Source: Promethearchaeota archaeon (lineage in GTDB: Archaea; Asgardarchaeota; Lokiarchaeia; Sigynarchaeales; SOKP01). Taken from it: a DNA stretch of 7,085 nt. Position 1 is the first letter of the stretch; every line of letters starts with the position of its first letter. The position numbers and the translations under genes were made by a program. Below, piece after piece: positions 1 to 5,744 of the stretch. The notes below the pieces were generated by a model. It was not told the origin of the DNA, made no database searches, and saw only the letters and a program-made list of their open reading frames with translations. Location of the stretch: positions 1 through 7,085 of the forward strand of contig JAEOTJ010000456.1 of assembly GCA_016839905.1 (NCBI GenBank), read 5' to 3'.

Positions 1-243
1 ACTTATTTTAAATTTTGGAATATTTCAGGAAAAAATTAATGATATTTAAATTACTTTTATCAATACATCGGCGGTTAGAGGGTTTGGTGATGATCTTAAT
101 CCTCCTATTGTGTTTACTATCTGATGATATTGACGATAAAACCAGATATTTGGTTAATAATTTATGTTAAAGACCTTAATTACATCAATTAAGATACCCA
201 ACTTGAGACACAGAGTCAGATAATTATTTTCAAATAAGATTGT
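1..243. other. Intergenic region, no supported gene
   Basis: This stretch lies downstream of the toxin gene and holds no gene I can defend. Two short frames were examined. One is a 43-codon plus frame at 39-170 with a hydrophobic stretch, and the other is a 35-codon minus frame at 46-153. Neither has a family match I recognise or a convincing start. The only structure seen is a small AT-only inverted repeat at 175-193. The region could hold the 3' untranslated part of the toxin operon or decayed sequence. Confidence 0.5.
175..193. repeat. Small inverted repeat downstream of toxin gene
   Basis: CTTAATT (175-181) and AATTAAG (187-193) form a perfect 7-bp inverted repeat with a 5-nt loop, about 50 bp past the toxin stop. 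It is AT-only, so any hairpin would be weak. It might mark the end of the toxin-antitoxin transcript, but no T-run follows on the minus strand, so a terminator role is only a guess. Confidence 0.3.
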
Positions 244-753
244 TCATCTCTCAAGCTTTTTGAGTTCATCCTCAGTATGAGCAAAAACATCCGAAGATAA
301 GTACATTATGCTATTTAACTCTCTTAAATGGTCCAAGGCACTTTCCAGCTCCAAATCTCCCTGTTTTACAAGATCAATTAAAATTCCTAATGTTCCTTTT
401 ACTTTGAGATTCAAATTTCTGGCAAAGATTCGAGCCTCTTCATCATCTAGTAGTATCGGCTTAATGTCTAAGTTAAGAGCAAGTTGGATTGCTTGTAATT
501 CTCCAAGATGTAATTCAGAAATTAATAATTCCTTTTTGACGGTATCAACCTTTTTTACTATAATTTTATTATCAGTAATATGCTTTTCAATTACAAGCGC
601 ATCAGCATATCCTTGTTCCTTACCATTCATTACCACTTCACTGAATACTCGTTCAGGGATGAAGATTTTATCGAAAAGTTTAAACAAAAAATCACTCAGC
701 CTTACCTTAGCCAAGTGAATTAATGGACCAGAATTACTCACGGCTACTTGCAT
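244..753 (-). CDS. DUF3368 PIN-domain toxin (putative ribonuclease)
   Basis: This 169-residue protein fits the DUF3368 branch of PIN-like nucleases, the toxin partners of UPF0175 antitoxins. PIN toxins are metal-dependent ribonucleases. The N-terminus VSNSGPLIHLAKV (residues 5-17) is the first PIN strand with its metal-ligand position at Asn7. The other acidic positions visible are Glu39 (in VFSEVV), Glu85 (in LHLGELQAI) and Asp103/Asp104 (in LLDDEEARIFA). The GTLGIL motif (120-125) is also typical of DUF3368. The first ligand is Asn rather than Asp. From memory both occur in DUF3368, so this alone does not show inactivity. The ATG at 751-753 lies inside the antitoxin's last codons, giving a 20-bp overlap that suggests translational coupling and one transcript. 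The length is normal for the family and no lesion is visible. The RNA target cannot be told from sequence. Confidence 0.88.
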   Translation of the reverse strand: MQVAVSNSGPLIHLAKVRLSDFLFKLFDKIFIPERVFSEVVMNGKEQGYADALVIEKHITDNKIIVKKVDTVKKELLISELHLGELQAIQLALNLDIKPILLDDEEARIFARNLNLKVKGTLGILIDLVKQGDLELESALDHLRELNSIMYLSSDVFAHTEDELKKLER

Positions 754-1042
754 CTAATTCACGTTTTAATTCTTGAATCGAAAGGGGAAATGGTATATTT
801 TGTTCACGCATTAGATGCAGGAAAGACCTATAGGATTCACCGCAATATTCTGCTGCCTTCCAAACGGTCCATCTTCGCAGTCTAATATTTTCAAAAGCTT
901 CTTTTCTTTTAAGATCCTTGATGCCTAGAGTAATTGCCCTACGAGCAATAGTAGATTTGTCGGTTTTCAATTTCTTAGCAATCGATTCCAGCTCCTTATC
1001 CTCCTCTTCTTCAATTCGAAATGATAATGTTTTCATATCCAT
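734..1042 (-). CDS. UPF0175-family antitoxin with RHH-like N-terminus
   Basis: This 102-residue protein is probably the antitoxin and DNA-binding repressor of the operon. Residues 4-45 look like a ribbon-helix-helix (MetJ/Arc) domain: a short strand TLSFRIE, an acidic first helix, and a second helix beginning at KSTIARRAI. Residues 46-95 match the UPF0175 pattern: a helix with IRLRRWTVWKAAEYCG, then a second helix SYRSFLHLMREQNIPF and the closing SIQELKREL. The C-terminal part would wrap the toxin. The gene comes first in the operon and overlaps the toxin gene by 20 bp. Two starts are possible, Met1 (1040-1042) and Met3 (1034-1036). The TATA box about 26 bp upstream of Met1 suggests a leaderless message starting there. 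The family call is good; the split into two domains is inferred from sequence pattern only. Confidence 0.85.
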   Translation of the reverse strand: MDMKTLSFRIEEEEDKELESIAKKLKTDKSTIARRAITLGIKDLKRKEAFENIRLRRWTVWKAAEYCGESYRSFLHLMREQNIPFPLSIQELKRELDASSRE

Positions 1043-1074
1043 ATATACAATATCTTAAAATGTATATATTTTTA
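1041..1074 (-). promoter_or_regulatory. Toxin-antitoxin promoter with overlapping operator
   Basis: ATATATACA (1041-1049) and TGTATATAT (1061-1069) form a perfect 9-bp inverted repeat with half-site centres 20 bp apart, about two helical turns. On the minus strand the outer half coincides with a TATA-like box (AAAATATATAC, about 1064-1074) centred about 26 bp before the antitoxin ATG. The inner half touches the start codon. A dimeric antitoxin bound here would block both TATA-binding protein and the transcription start. The repeat is seen directly; its operator role is inferred from how RHH antitoxins normally act. Confidence 0.6.
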
Positions 1075-1204
1075 TCTAAAAATCTTTGGAATAGATATGG
1101 TTTATATGAAATATCTAAGCTTTATAATTTGGGAAAATAGCAGTATAAATAATTTAGGGAGAGCTCGTAGAATCTTTCGCGTTTCTCTTCCATTTTGCTT
1201 ACTT

Positions 1205-1396
1205 CTATAAATTAAGTAGATCTTTTAATATTTGCATTCTATGAGGCTTCATCTTGATGGATTCGGGGTGAAATTGAACGCCTATGAGATTATTTTCCTT
1301 AGGTTTGGAAAATCCATTTTTATTTGGTATCCCAATAATTATAGAATTAAGATGTTATTTATATTAATTCCTCAAGGTAATAAGTGAGGGATTCTC
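1205..1396 (-). pseudogene. Remnant of class I glutamine amidotransferase (TrpG/PabA-like)
   Basis: Read on the minus strand, one frame ends in IGVQFHPES followed by IKMKPHRMQILKDLLNL and a stop at 1205-1207. GVQFHPES is the signature carrying the catalytic His and Glu of class I glutamine amidotransferases, such as the small subunit of anthranilate or aminodeoxychorismate synthase. The text after it, ending in a helix like QILKDLL, also fits that C-terminus. The same frame continues upstream through NSIIIGIPNKNGFSKPKE. It is broken by TAA codons at 1355-1357 and 1364-1366, and before them reads ENPSLITLRN (from 1396). No nucleophile-elbow motif (G-x-C-x-G) is present, so only about the last 60 codons remain. 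The rest was probably deleted, and the poly-T run at 1399-1409 marks where similarity stops. The remnant cannot be active. The exact subfamily is uncertain. Confidence 0.65.
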
Positions 1397-1439
1397 ATAA
1401 AAAAAAAAATGAAGATTTTATTTGAATTATCCAAACCTC

Positions 1440-1509
1440 ATAATAATATTTAATCGATTTCCTTTCTTTAACTAATTAACTAAATAACTAAATAAAAAAA
1501 AAAAGAAAA
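1440..1509 (+). promoter_or_regulatory. Probable leader of radical SAM gene with tandem 8-mers
   Basis: A TATA-like AATATTTAAT around 1445-1454 could place transcription start near 1475-1480. The leader then contains three tandem 8-mers, AACTAATT, AACTAAAT and AACTAAAT (1470-1493), and a run of eleven A before the ATG at 1510. No Shine-Dalgarno match is seen. The promoter call is weak; the repeat is plain in the sequence. Confidence 0.35.
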
Positions 1510-2307
1510 ATGCGTGAATACACCTACGGGCCATTCCAAAGTCGACGACTTAAATTATCTTTAGGTGTGGATGTACTTCCAAAAACAAAATTATGCACCT
1601 ATAATTGTGTATATTGTGAAATAGGTTGCACGGTAAAAGAATGCTTGATATCCCCCAAATATAGAATTAAAAGTCCTCCTTCACATAATTTTAGACGAGA
1701 ATTAATCGATATTTTAAAATATGTGCCCCATCTTAATTCTATCACGTTTGGGTATAATGGAGAGCCCACGCTTAATGAAAATATCTTGGAGTTTCATAAA
1801 ATAGCTTCAGAAGTTAGAGAAGATATGAAATGGGAAGATGAAAAACCTATATTAACTCTCTTTACAAATTCAAGCACTCTACATTTTAAAGAAATAAGAG
1901 AAAGAGTCAAGGAATTTGAATTAGTCTTGGCCAAGTTAGATGCCGGGACAGATGAAGACTTTAAAAGAACAAATGCTCCACACGACGATACTCCAAATAT
2001 TGAAGAGATCATTAATTCAATTAAGAAATTGAGACAAGAAATGCCTAAAGAAAGTAAATTGGCAATTCAATGTCTAATATATAGGTCTTATAGAGATGAT
2101 TTTATATCTAATGATAATCGAAAAAATATTGAAGCTATTGCTCATGCGATTAAGAAAATTCAGCCTAATATCGTACAACTATATTCTATTGCAAGGATTC
2201 CCGCCCAATATTATGTATTTGCGATAGATGAAGAAAAAAAGCAAGAAATCATAAAGATTTTTAAAGATATTATAAAAAATGATATGATAGAATTAAATTA
2301 TTATTAA
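1510..2307 (+). CDS. Radical SAM protein, COG0731-like
   Basis: This 265-residue protein is a radical SAM enzyme that would bind one 4Fe-4S cluster and cleave S-adenosylmethionine. The opening YGPFQSRRLKLSLGVDVLP (residues 6-24) is the signature start of COG0731-type proteins, which are annotated by similarity to wyosine-tRNA synthase. It is followed by the cluster motif C29-x3-C33-x2-C36. FGYNGEPT (80-87) is the GGE-like SAM-binding motif, and LFTNSSTL and LAKLDAGTDEDFKRTNAPH are further family landmarks. Cys40 and Cys45 add two more cysteines just after the cluster loop. The protein is shorter than true archaeal Taw1/TYW1, so a wyosine role should not be assumed. Most members of this subfamily have no known substrate. 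The ATG at 1510 fits because the conserved YGP motif begins five residues later. The gene stands alone and converges on the membrane-protein gene. Confidence 0.85.
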   Translation: MREYTYGPFQSRRLKLSLGVDVLPKTKLCTYNCVYCEIGCTVKECLISPKYRIKSPPSHNFRRELIDILKYVPHLNSITFGYNGEPTLNENILEFHKIASEVREDMKWEDEKPILTLFTNSSTLHFKEIRERVKEFELVLAKLDAGTDEDFKRTNAPHDDTPNIEEIINSIKKLRQEMPKESKLAIQCLIYRSYRDDFISNDNRKNIEAIAHAIKKIQPNIVQLYSIARIPAQYYVFAIDEEKKQEIIKIFKDIIKNDMIELNYY

Positions 2308-2314
2308 ATTAATT

Positions 2315-2332
2315 AAGTAAAAAAAATTACTT
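2315..2332. terminator. Hairpin with A/T run between convergent genes
   Basis: AAGTAA (2315-2320) and TTACTT (2327-2332) form a perfect 6-bp inverted repeat around six A. The eight-A run at 2319-2326 is eight T on the minus strand, directly after the membrane protein's stop codon, which suits archaeal T-run termination of that gene. Whether it also ends the plus-strand radical SAM transcript is unclear, as no T-run follows on that strand. Confidence 0.45.
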
Positions 2333-3193
2333 GAAGGTTGGTTCTTCTACTTTATCCACGATGCCATATTTCCCTGCCTTTTTCAGGATAAATGCTCTTC
2401 TTTTTTCAAAAGTTATATCCAATGCAATTATTCCAGGAATTAATAAAAATGCAATAAATAAGGGTAATAAAGGCCATATGATAAAGAACAAAAAATGTGT
2501 GATTTCAAATTCAACAACACCAATAATTTCTGATAAAAAACTATAAAAGTTGATTATTACAGAAATTCCTGCATAACCTTTCAGGAGATTCATATACCAG
2601 CCACCCAAACTTTTTACTTCAGTAGGAACTGGGGAGTTTTTGACTTTTTCTTTATTGGAATACACAATTCCTCCATCCTCAAGAAACCATACTGGAGAGA
2701 AAAGTCCCATTGAAATACCCCCTAATAATGGCATTAAAAGAACGATGACAAATATTATTATAGTCTGTTCTCCATGAAGATTAGGATGGGTCACTAATCG
2801 TTGAATAGTCTGATTAGAACCAAAAATAAGACATAAATTCAGTGTCATAAGCGCGGGAAATAGTGCTTTTATATATGCCTTCTTAAATACTTCGGATTTA
2901 CTTTTTTCTTGTATTCCATATATCATTTTTCGTCCAAGAGTTCTTTTATGGGCGATAATAAATAGTGACCCAAAAAGATAACCTCCACAAATCCCACCTA
3001 TTATTCCAGTTAACACAGTTAGCATTATAATGAAAGCGCCATCTAATCCAGCATCTTGAAAAAGACTATACGCCATTATTCCTTCTGATGTGGCACCTTG
3101 ACCACTACCCCGTCCAAAAAATATTACTAGAATGATAAGTGGTATAAATATTATTAGAAAAGTGATACCAATCATATATCTACGGATGTTCAT
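2327..3193 (-). CDS. Multi-pass membrane protein of unknown function
   Basis: I do not recognise this 288-residue protein. About five or six membrane segments can be seen: residues 7-27, 53-81, 110-126 (less certain), 144-168, 207-227 and 234-258. Between segments there is a basic loop at 82-109 (HKRTLGRK, later EVFKKAYIK). A soluble stretch at 169-200 begins WFLEDGGIVYSNK and ends SLGGWYMN. The tail (259-288) is charged and cytoplasm-like. GGICGGYLFG (66-75) and LLGGISMGLF (156-165) are glycine-rich helix motifs that resemble each other, so an internal duplication is possible. No catalytic or transport signature is visible. The start is supported by GAGGT (3202-3206, minus strand) eight bases before the ATG. 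The gene faces the radical SAM gene and diverges from the phosphohexomutase gene; neither neighbour suggests a role. Confidence 0.75.
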   Translation of the reverse strand: MNIRRYMIGITFLIIFIPLIILVIFFGRGSGQGATSEGIMAYSLFQDAGLDGAFIIMLTVLTGIIGGICGGYLFGSLFIIAHKRTLGRKMIYGIQEKSKSEVFKKAYIKALFPALMTLNLCLIFGSNQTIQRLVTHPNLHGEQTIIIFVIVLLMPLLGGISMGLFSPVWFLEDGGIVYSNKEKVKNSPVPTEVKSLGGWYMNLLKGYAGISVIINFYSFLSEIIGVVEFEITHFLFFIIWPLLPLFIAFLLIPGIIALDITFEKRRAFILKKAGKYGIVDKVEEPTFK

Positions 3194-3390
3194 GATATTT
3201 TACCTCGAATTTCAAAATTTATAATATCGTTAATAAGAATTTAATACTATTTTTTATTTATAATTTATTTATATTAAGTAATACTCAAGTTTATTTCCAT
3301 AAAATACTAAGAATAGATAAAGTAGTAAAAATATCATTATTTTAATTGTTATTCTTTTAAGGAATTATTGTTATTATATAAGAGTATAAA
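3194..3390. promoter_or_regulatory. Divergent promoter region
   Basis: This 197-bp region separates the minus-strand membrane-protein gene from the plus-strand phosphohexomutase gene. For the minus gene, GAGGT at 3202-3206 is a good Shine-Dalgarno, and AAATTATAAATAAAA (about 3252-3266, minus) is a plausible TATA box giving a leader of about 40 nt. For the plus gene, the obvious TATA-like TTATTATATA (3371-3380) lies too close to the ATG at 3391 to direct a start upstream of it. A further candidate, TTTATATT, lies near 3268-3275. No Shine-Dalgarno precedes 3391. Confidence 0.4.
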
Positions 3391-4835
3391 ATGCAGTCTG
3401 ACAATTTAATAACTTCAAAAAGTGAAATTCGTGGTATCGTAGATAAGGATCTCACACCTGAATTAGTAAAAAAATAGGGATTGCTTTTGGCTTATGGATA
3501 GAAGATAAGGATAAAAAAGTAATTATTGGAAAAGATACAAGACCTAGTGGTGATATAATAGAAGCTGCTTTAATTGAAGGTTTAACCATGGCAGGATGTA
3601 ATGTTATTAACTTAGGAATATGTCCAAAACCAGTAATTATGTATGAAAAAGAAAAACTAAAGATTCCAGCGGGGATAATAATATCTGGTTCTCAAAACAT
3701 TCCTGAAGGGAATGCATTGAAACTTTTTTCTTCAAAAACGTATTTAGACGAATATGAATTAGTAAAATTGGTAACAATCTTTAATAAAATTGATCTAAAT
3801 GAATATAATCCTCCAAACTTGAATTTATCTAAATTAATTCAAACCTTGGATGGAAATACTGATTATATTAAGGTAATTCATGGTTATTTTAATATCAATG
3901 AGATTAAAAATAAGAATAACCTAAGAGTAGTAATTGATCCTGGAGCAGGTGCGGGAAAATATACGACCCCTCAAATTCTAGAAGGATTGGGTTGTAAAGT
4001 TAAAGTCATTAATAAAGATTTTAAAGACAATAATGAATTTCCACGAGTAATCGAACCTATTAAGCAAAATTTAAGAGATTTGATCCTTACGGTGTGGAAA
4101 GAGAAATTTGATATAGGCTTTGCTCATGACTGTGATGCAGACAGATTATCCATTATAGGGGATGATTATAAATGCTACATGGAAGATATGGGAGTAGCAT
4201 TAATTGCTAATTATTATTTAGAGAATCATGAATGGGATGATAGAAAAGTCATTTTTCTAACTAATTTAGCATCCTCCTTAGTTTTTGATATGCTTGCTGA
4301 AGAATATAAAGCCGAAGTCATACTAGTACGCATTGGAGAGCGAAATCTAGCGGAGATCGTAGATTTCGTAATGAATAAAATGTATTCTGAAGCAATAAAT
4401 CCTATAATTATAGGCTGTGAAGGTTTTTGTGGAGGAATGGTCTATCCATACTTAAAAAACGGTAGAGATGGATTTTTATTAGCTGCAAAACTAGTAGAGA
4501 TTATGGTGGAGACAGGAGAGAAATTTTCAACATTAATATCAAGAATACCAAATTTTTATTCATGGAGAGAAAATATTGATATTGTTGATAAAGACATTGA
4601 GTCAATTATTAGAGGAGTAAAGGAAGAATTAATTTCAGAAGGAGAAAAGGTTATTCAAGTGGATTTTGATCTCAGAATTGGAGTTGATGAGGATTGGTTT
4701 GTTTTAATCCATCCATCGAATTCCAAGCAAATAATTAAAGTGATAAGTGAAGCTAAACGAGAATCTTTAGCTCGAATTTATTGTCAGACGATAACAGGAT
4801 TAGTAAAATCACATATTTCAAACAACTATTTATAA
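3391..4835 (+). pseudogene. Alpha-D-phosphohexomutase (PMM/PGM-like), frame broken near 5' end
   Basis: The family converts hexose 1- and 6-phosphates through a phosphoserine. The ATG at 3391 opens 28 codons ending DLTPELVKK, then TAG at 3475-3477. The family continues one base back, reading IGIAFGLWIEDKDKKVIIGKD from 3474 and on to the stop at 4835. Joined by a -1 shift the product is 481 residues, near the usual 450. The join lies in seven A (3468-3474). Domain marks, numbered in the joined protein, are as follows. The phosphoserine loop reads SGSQNIP, with Ser101 kept and the usual His replaced by Gln. The metal loop DCDADR (247-252) is intact. The sugar loop reads GCEGFCGG (342-349), one residue longer than usual. 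The phosphate loop reads HPSNSKQ (441-447) in place of RPSGTEP. The body is otherwise open. The break may be a sequencing error, a programmed shift or early decay. Starting at the ATG at 3588 would lose 66 residues of domain 1. Confidence 0.75.
3466..3477 (+). other. A-run frameshift site (possible -1 slippery sequence)
   Basis: The bases read GTA AAA AAA TAG in the upstream frame. A AAA AAA fits the X XXY YYZ heptamer used for -1 ribosomal slippage, and a stop follows at once. Slipping back one base gives Val-Lys-Lys-Ile-Gly, which exactly restores the family sequence. A missing A in an eight-A run would look identical. Any downstream stimulatory hairpin is not obvious by eye. Confidence 0.55.
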
Positions 4836-4885
4836 TGCATTAAATAATTTCGCATAATAGTATTTATAGTGAGTGAATTAAAAAT

Positions 4886-5353
4886 TTATTTTTGAAAGGT
4901 TTTTTTCATCTCAATTAAAACTATCTCTCGTTTTCCTTCTGGTAACATAATTTCTTTTATTCGCTCGAAACCAAATGATTTATAAAAATTCTCAGCATGA
5001 ATGGTTGACCAAGTTGCAATTCTTTTTATTCCTTCTTTTTTTGCTTTAGATAAAATATAATCAAGTAATTTGGTTCCATAACCTTTTTTATGACAATTAA
5101 TCTTTATAAATAGAGTATGAATCTTTAAATTATCATACCCTCCTATACCAATGATCTTTTCATTTATTATCAATACAAAATAATTAATATCTTTTGACTT
5201 TTTAATTAAATTGATAGGATTATTGCCTTCAATCTGTAAATCGATTCCTTTTTTTGTATGACCTCCTAAATTAATATTTATAAAATTATCCCTAATAATT
5301 TTATAAACTTCTTTAGCATCCCTAGTTCTAAATTTTCTTATTTTTATCTGCAT
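4886..5353 (-). CDS. GNAT-family N-acetyltransferase
   Basis: This 155-residue protein has the GNAT fold pattern and would move an acetyl group from acetyl-CoA to an amine. It opens with IKIRKFRTRDAKEVYKI (first strand and helix). Strands at 58-64 (YFVLIIN) and 67-73 (IIGIGGY) follow. Motif A lies at 79-101, where HKKGYGTKLLDYIL carries the acetyl-CoA pyrophosphate loop (K-G-Y-G). The end has AENFYKSFGFE (120-130), the typical motif B. The length is normal. Motif A is slightly unusual in that Asn-Cys-His precedes the loop where proline and arginine are common. The substrate cannot be told; both small molecules and protein N-termini are possible. The ATG at 5351-5353 has no Shine-Dalgarno, and a TATA-like stretch lies about 25-30 bp upstream (5371-5390), so the message may be leaderless. 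It converges on the phosphohexomutase gene across 50 bp. Confidence 0.87.
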   Translation of the reverse strand: MQIKIRKFRTRDAKEVYKIIRDNFININLGGHTKKGIDLQIEGNNPINLIKKSKDINYFVLIINEKIIGIGGYDNLKIHTLFIKINCHKKGYGTKLLDYILSKAKKEGIKRIATWSTIHAENFYKSFGFERIKEIMLPEGKREIVLIEMKKTFQK

Positions 5354-5370
5354 ATTTTAGTGTTTTTTCA

Positions 5371-5390
5371 ATTAATAATATTTAATAAAG
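5371..5390 (-). promoter_or_regulatory. Candidate TATA box of the GNAT gene
   Basis: On the minus strand the bases CTTTATTAAATATTATTAAT sit about 20-37 bp before the acetyltransferase ATG. This is the spacing for a leaderless archaeal transcript, and no Shine-Dalgarno is present. The surrounding DNA is so AT-rich that chance matches are likely. Confidence 0.3.
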
Positions 5391-5572
5391 GAAATCTAAT
5401 TATAGCAAATTCATTAATTTAGCATTCCTTAAGTCATTTTCTCGGTACTTGTCATTCAAAATGATATATTTATAGAAAATTATTACATGCGTTATAAATA
5501 ATTTTTTATATATTATATATTTTTTTTTCCCATCAGATTCCCACAGCCCTAATGAATCAGTTTGAAGAATCC

Positions 5573-5630
5573 GATATATTTAAAAGCAATCTTAAATAAT
5601 TAAATAATAACAAATAAAATTTTTGGTGAT
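5573..5630 (+). promoter_or_regulatory. Promoter and Shine-Dalgarno of small ORF
   Basis: GATATATTTAAAA (5573-5585), preceded by CC, is a good archaeal TATA box. It would start transcription near 5605, leaving a leader of about 29 nt. That leader carries GGTGAT (5625-5630), a direct match to the 3' end of archaeal 16S rRNA, just before the ATG at 5634. This is among the best expression-signal combinations in the window. Confidence 0.5.
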
Positions 5631-5632
5631 TT

Positions 5633-5720
5633 TATGGCAATAACAAAATATAATAGAATTTGGACGACCTTAAATAAGGTATATGTCTTAATTAAACGTA
5701 AATTCAAGATCATTGCCATA
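5633..5720 (+). repeat. 9-bp inverted repeat spanning the small ORF
   Basis: TATGGCAAT (5633-5641), which contains the start codon, is the exact reverse complement of ATTGCCATA (5712-5720). A related pair, ATGCCA (5727-5732) and TGGCAT (5751-5756), follows. In RNA the first pair could close a loop of about 70 nt and hide the start codon. The first pair may be chance in sequence this AT-rich. Confidence 0.35.
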
Positions 5721-5744
5721 TTACAAATGCCATTAAATTATTAG
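5634..5744 (+). CDS. Small ORF, 36 codons, unknown
   Basis: This frame encodes a basic 36-residue peptide beginning MAITKYNRIWTTLNKVYVLI and ending in QMPLNY. No family is recognised. Its case rests on context: a TATA box and a GGTGAT Shine-Dalgarno at the right distances. A second frame picks up near its end, reading ITNAIKLLEILASLNH from 5720 to a stop at 5768-5770. That stretch looks protein-like, so the ORF may be the start of a longer, frame-broken gene. Alternatively it is a genuine small protein or a leader peptide for the transporter gene starting about 200 bp downstream. The start region can pair with 5712-5720 (9-bp inverted repeat). Confidence 0.35.
   Translation: MAITKYNRIWTTLNKVYVLIKRKFKIIAILQMPLNY

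Larger units (their letters stand above)
1043..1509. other. Long intergenic region with gene remnant
   Basis: This 467-bp gap between divergent genes holds the toxin-antitoxin operator at its left end and the decayed 3' end of a glutamine amidotransferase at 1205-1396. Its right end is the low-complexity leader of the radical SAM gene. Two runs of eleven A lie at 1399-1409 and 1494-1504. A 37-codon plus frame at 1097-1210 was seen but has no recognisable product. Nothing else is evident. Confidence 0.6.

Noticed and set aside
86..127. Possible C/D-box guide RNA (GTGATGA ... CTGATGA)
   Set aside because: The spacing between the boxes is about 28 nt rather than about 12, there is no final D box at a fitting distance, and the ends do not pair.
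46..153. 35-codon minus frame reading IGGLRSSPNPLTADVLIKVI
   Set aside because: It looks mildly protein-like, but there is no start codon in the frame, it is short, and I recognise no family.
39..170. 43-codon plus ORF with a hydrophobic stretch
   Set aside because: No Shine-Dalgarno, no clear promoter spacing and no recognised product; a frame of this length is expected by chance.
308..718. 136-codon plus-strand ORF
   Set aside because: It lies wholly antisense to the PIN toxin gene, is serine-rich in the manner of a shadow frame, and matches no family; the minus-strand protein has clear PIN motifs.
1097..1210. 37-codon plus ORF beside the toxin-antitoxin promoter
   Set aside because: No start signal or family, and its end overlaps the amidotransferase remnant on the other strand.
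1794..2012. 72-codon minus-strand ORF
   Set aside because: It is antisense to the radical SAM gene, whose motifs run through this region; no independent support.
2331..2546. 71-codon plus-strand ORF
   Set aside because: It is the antisense shadow of the membrane protein's C-terminal part and has no start signal or family match.
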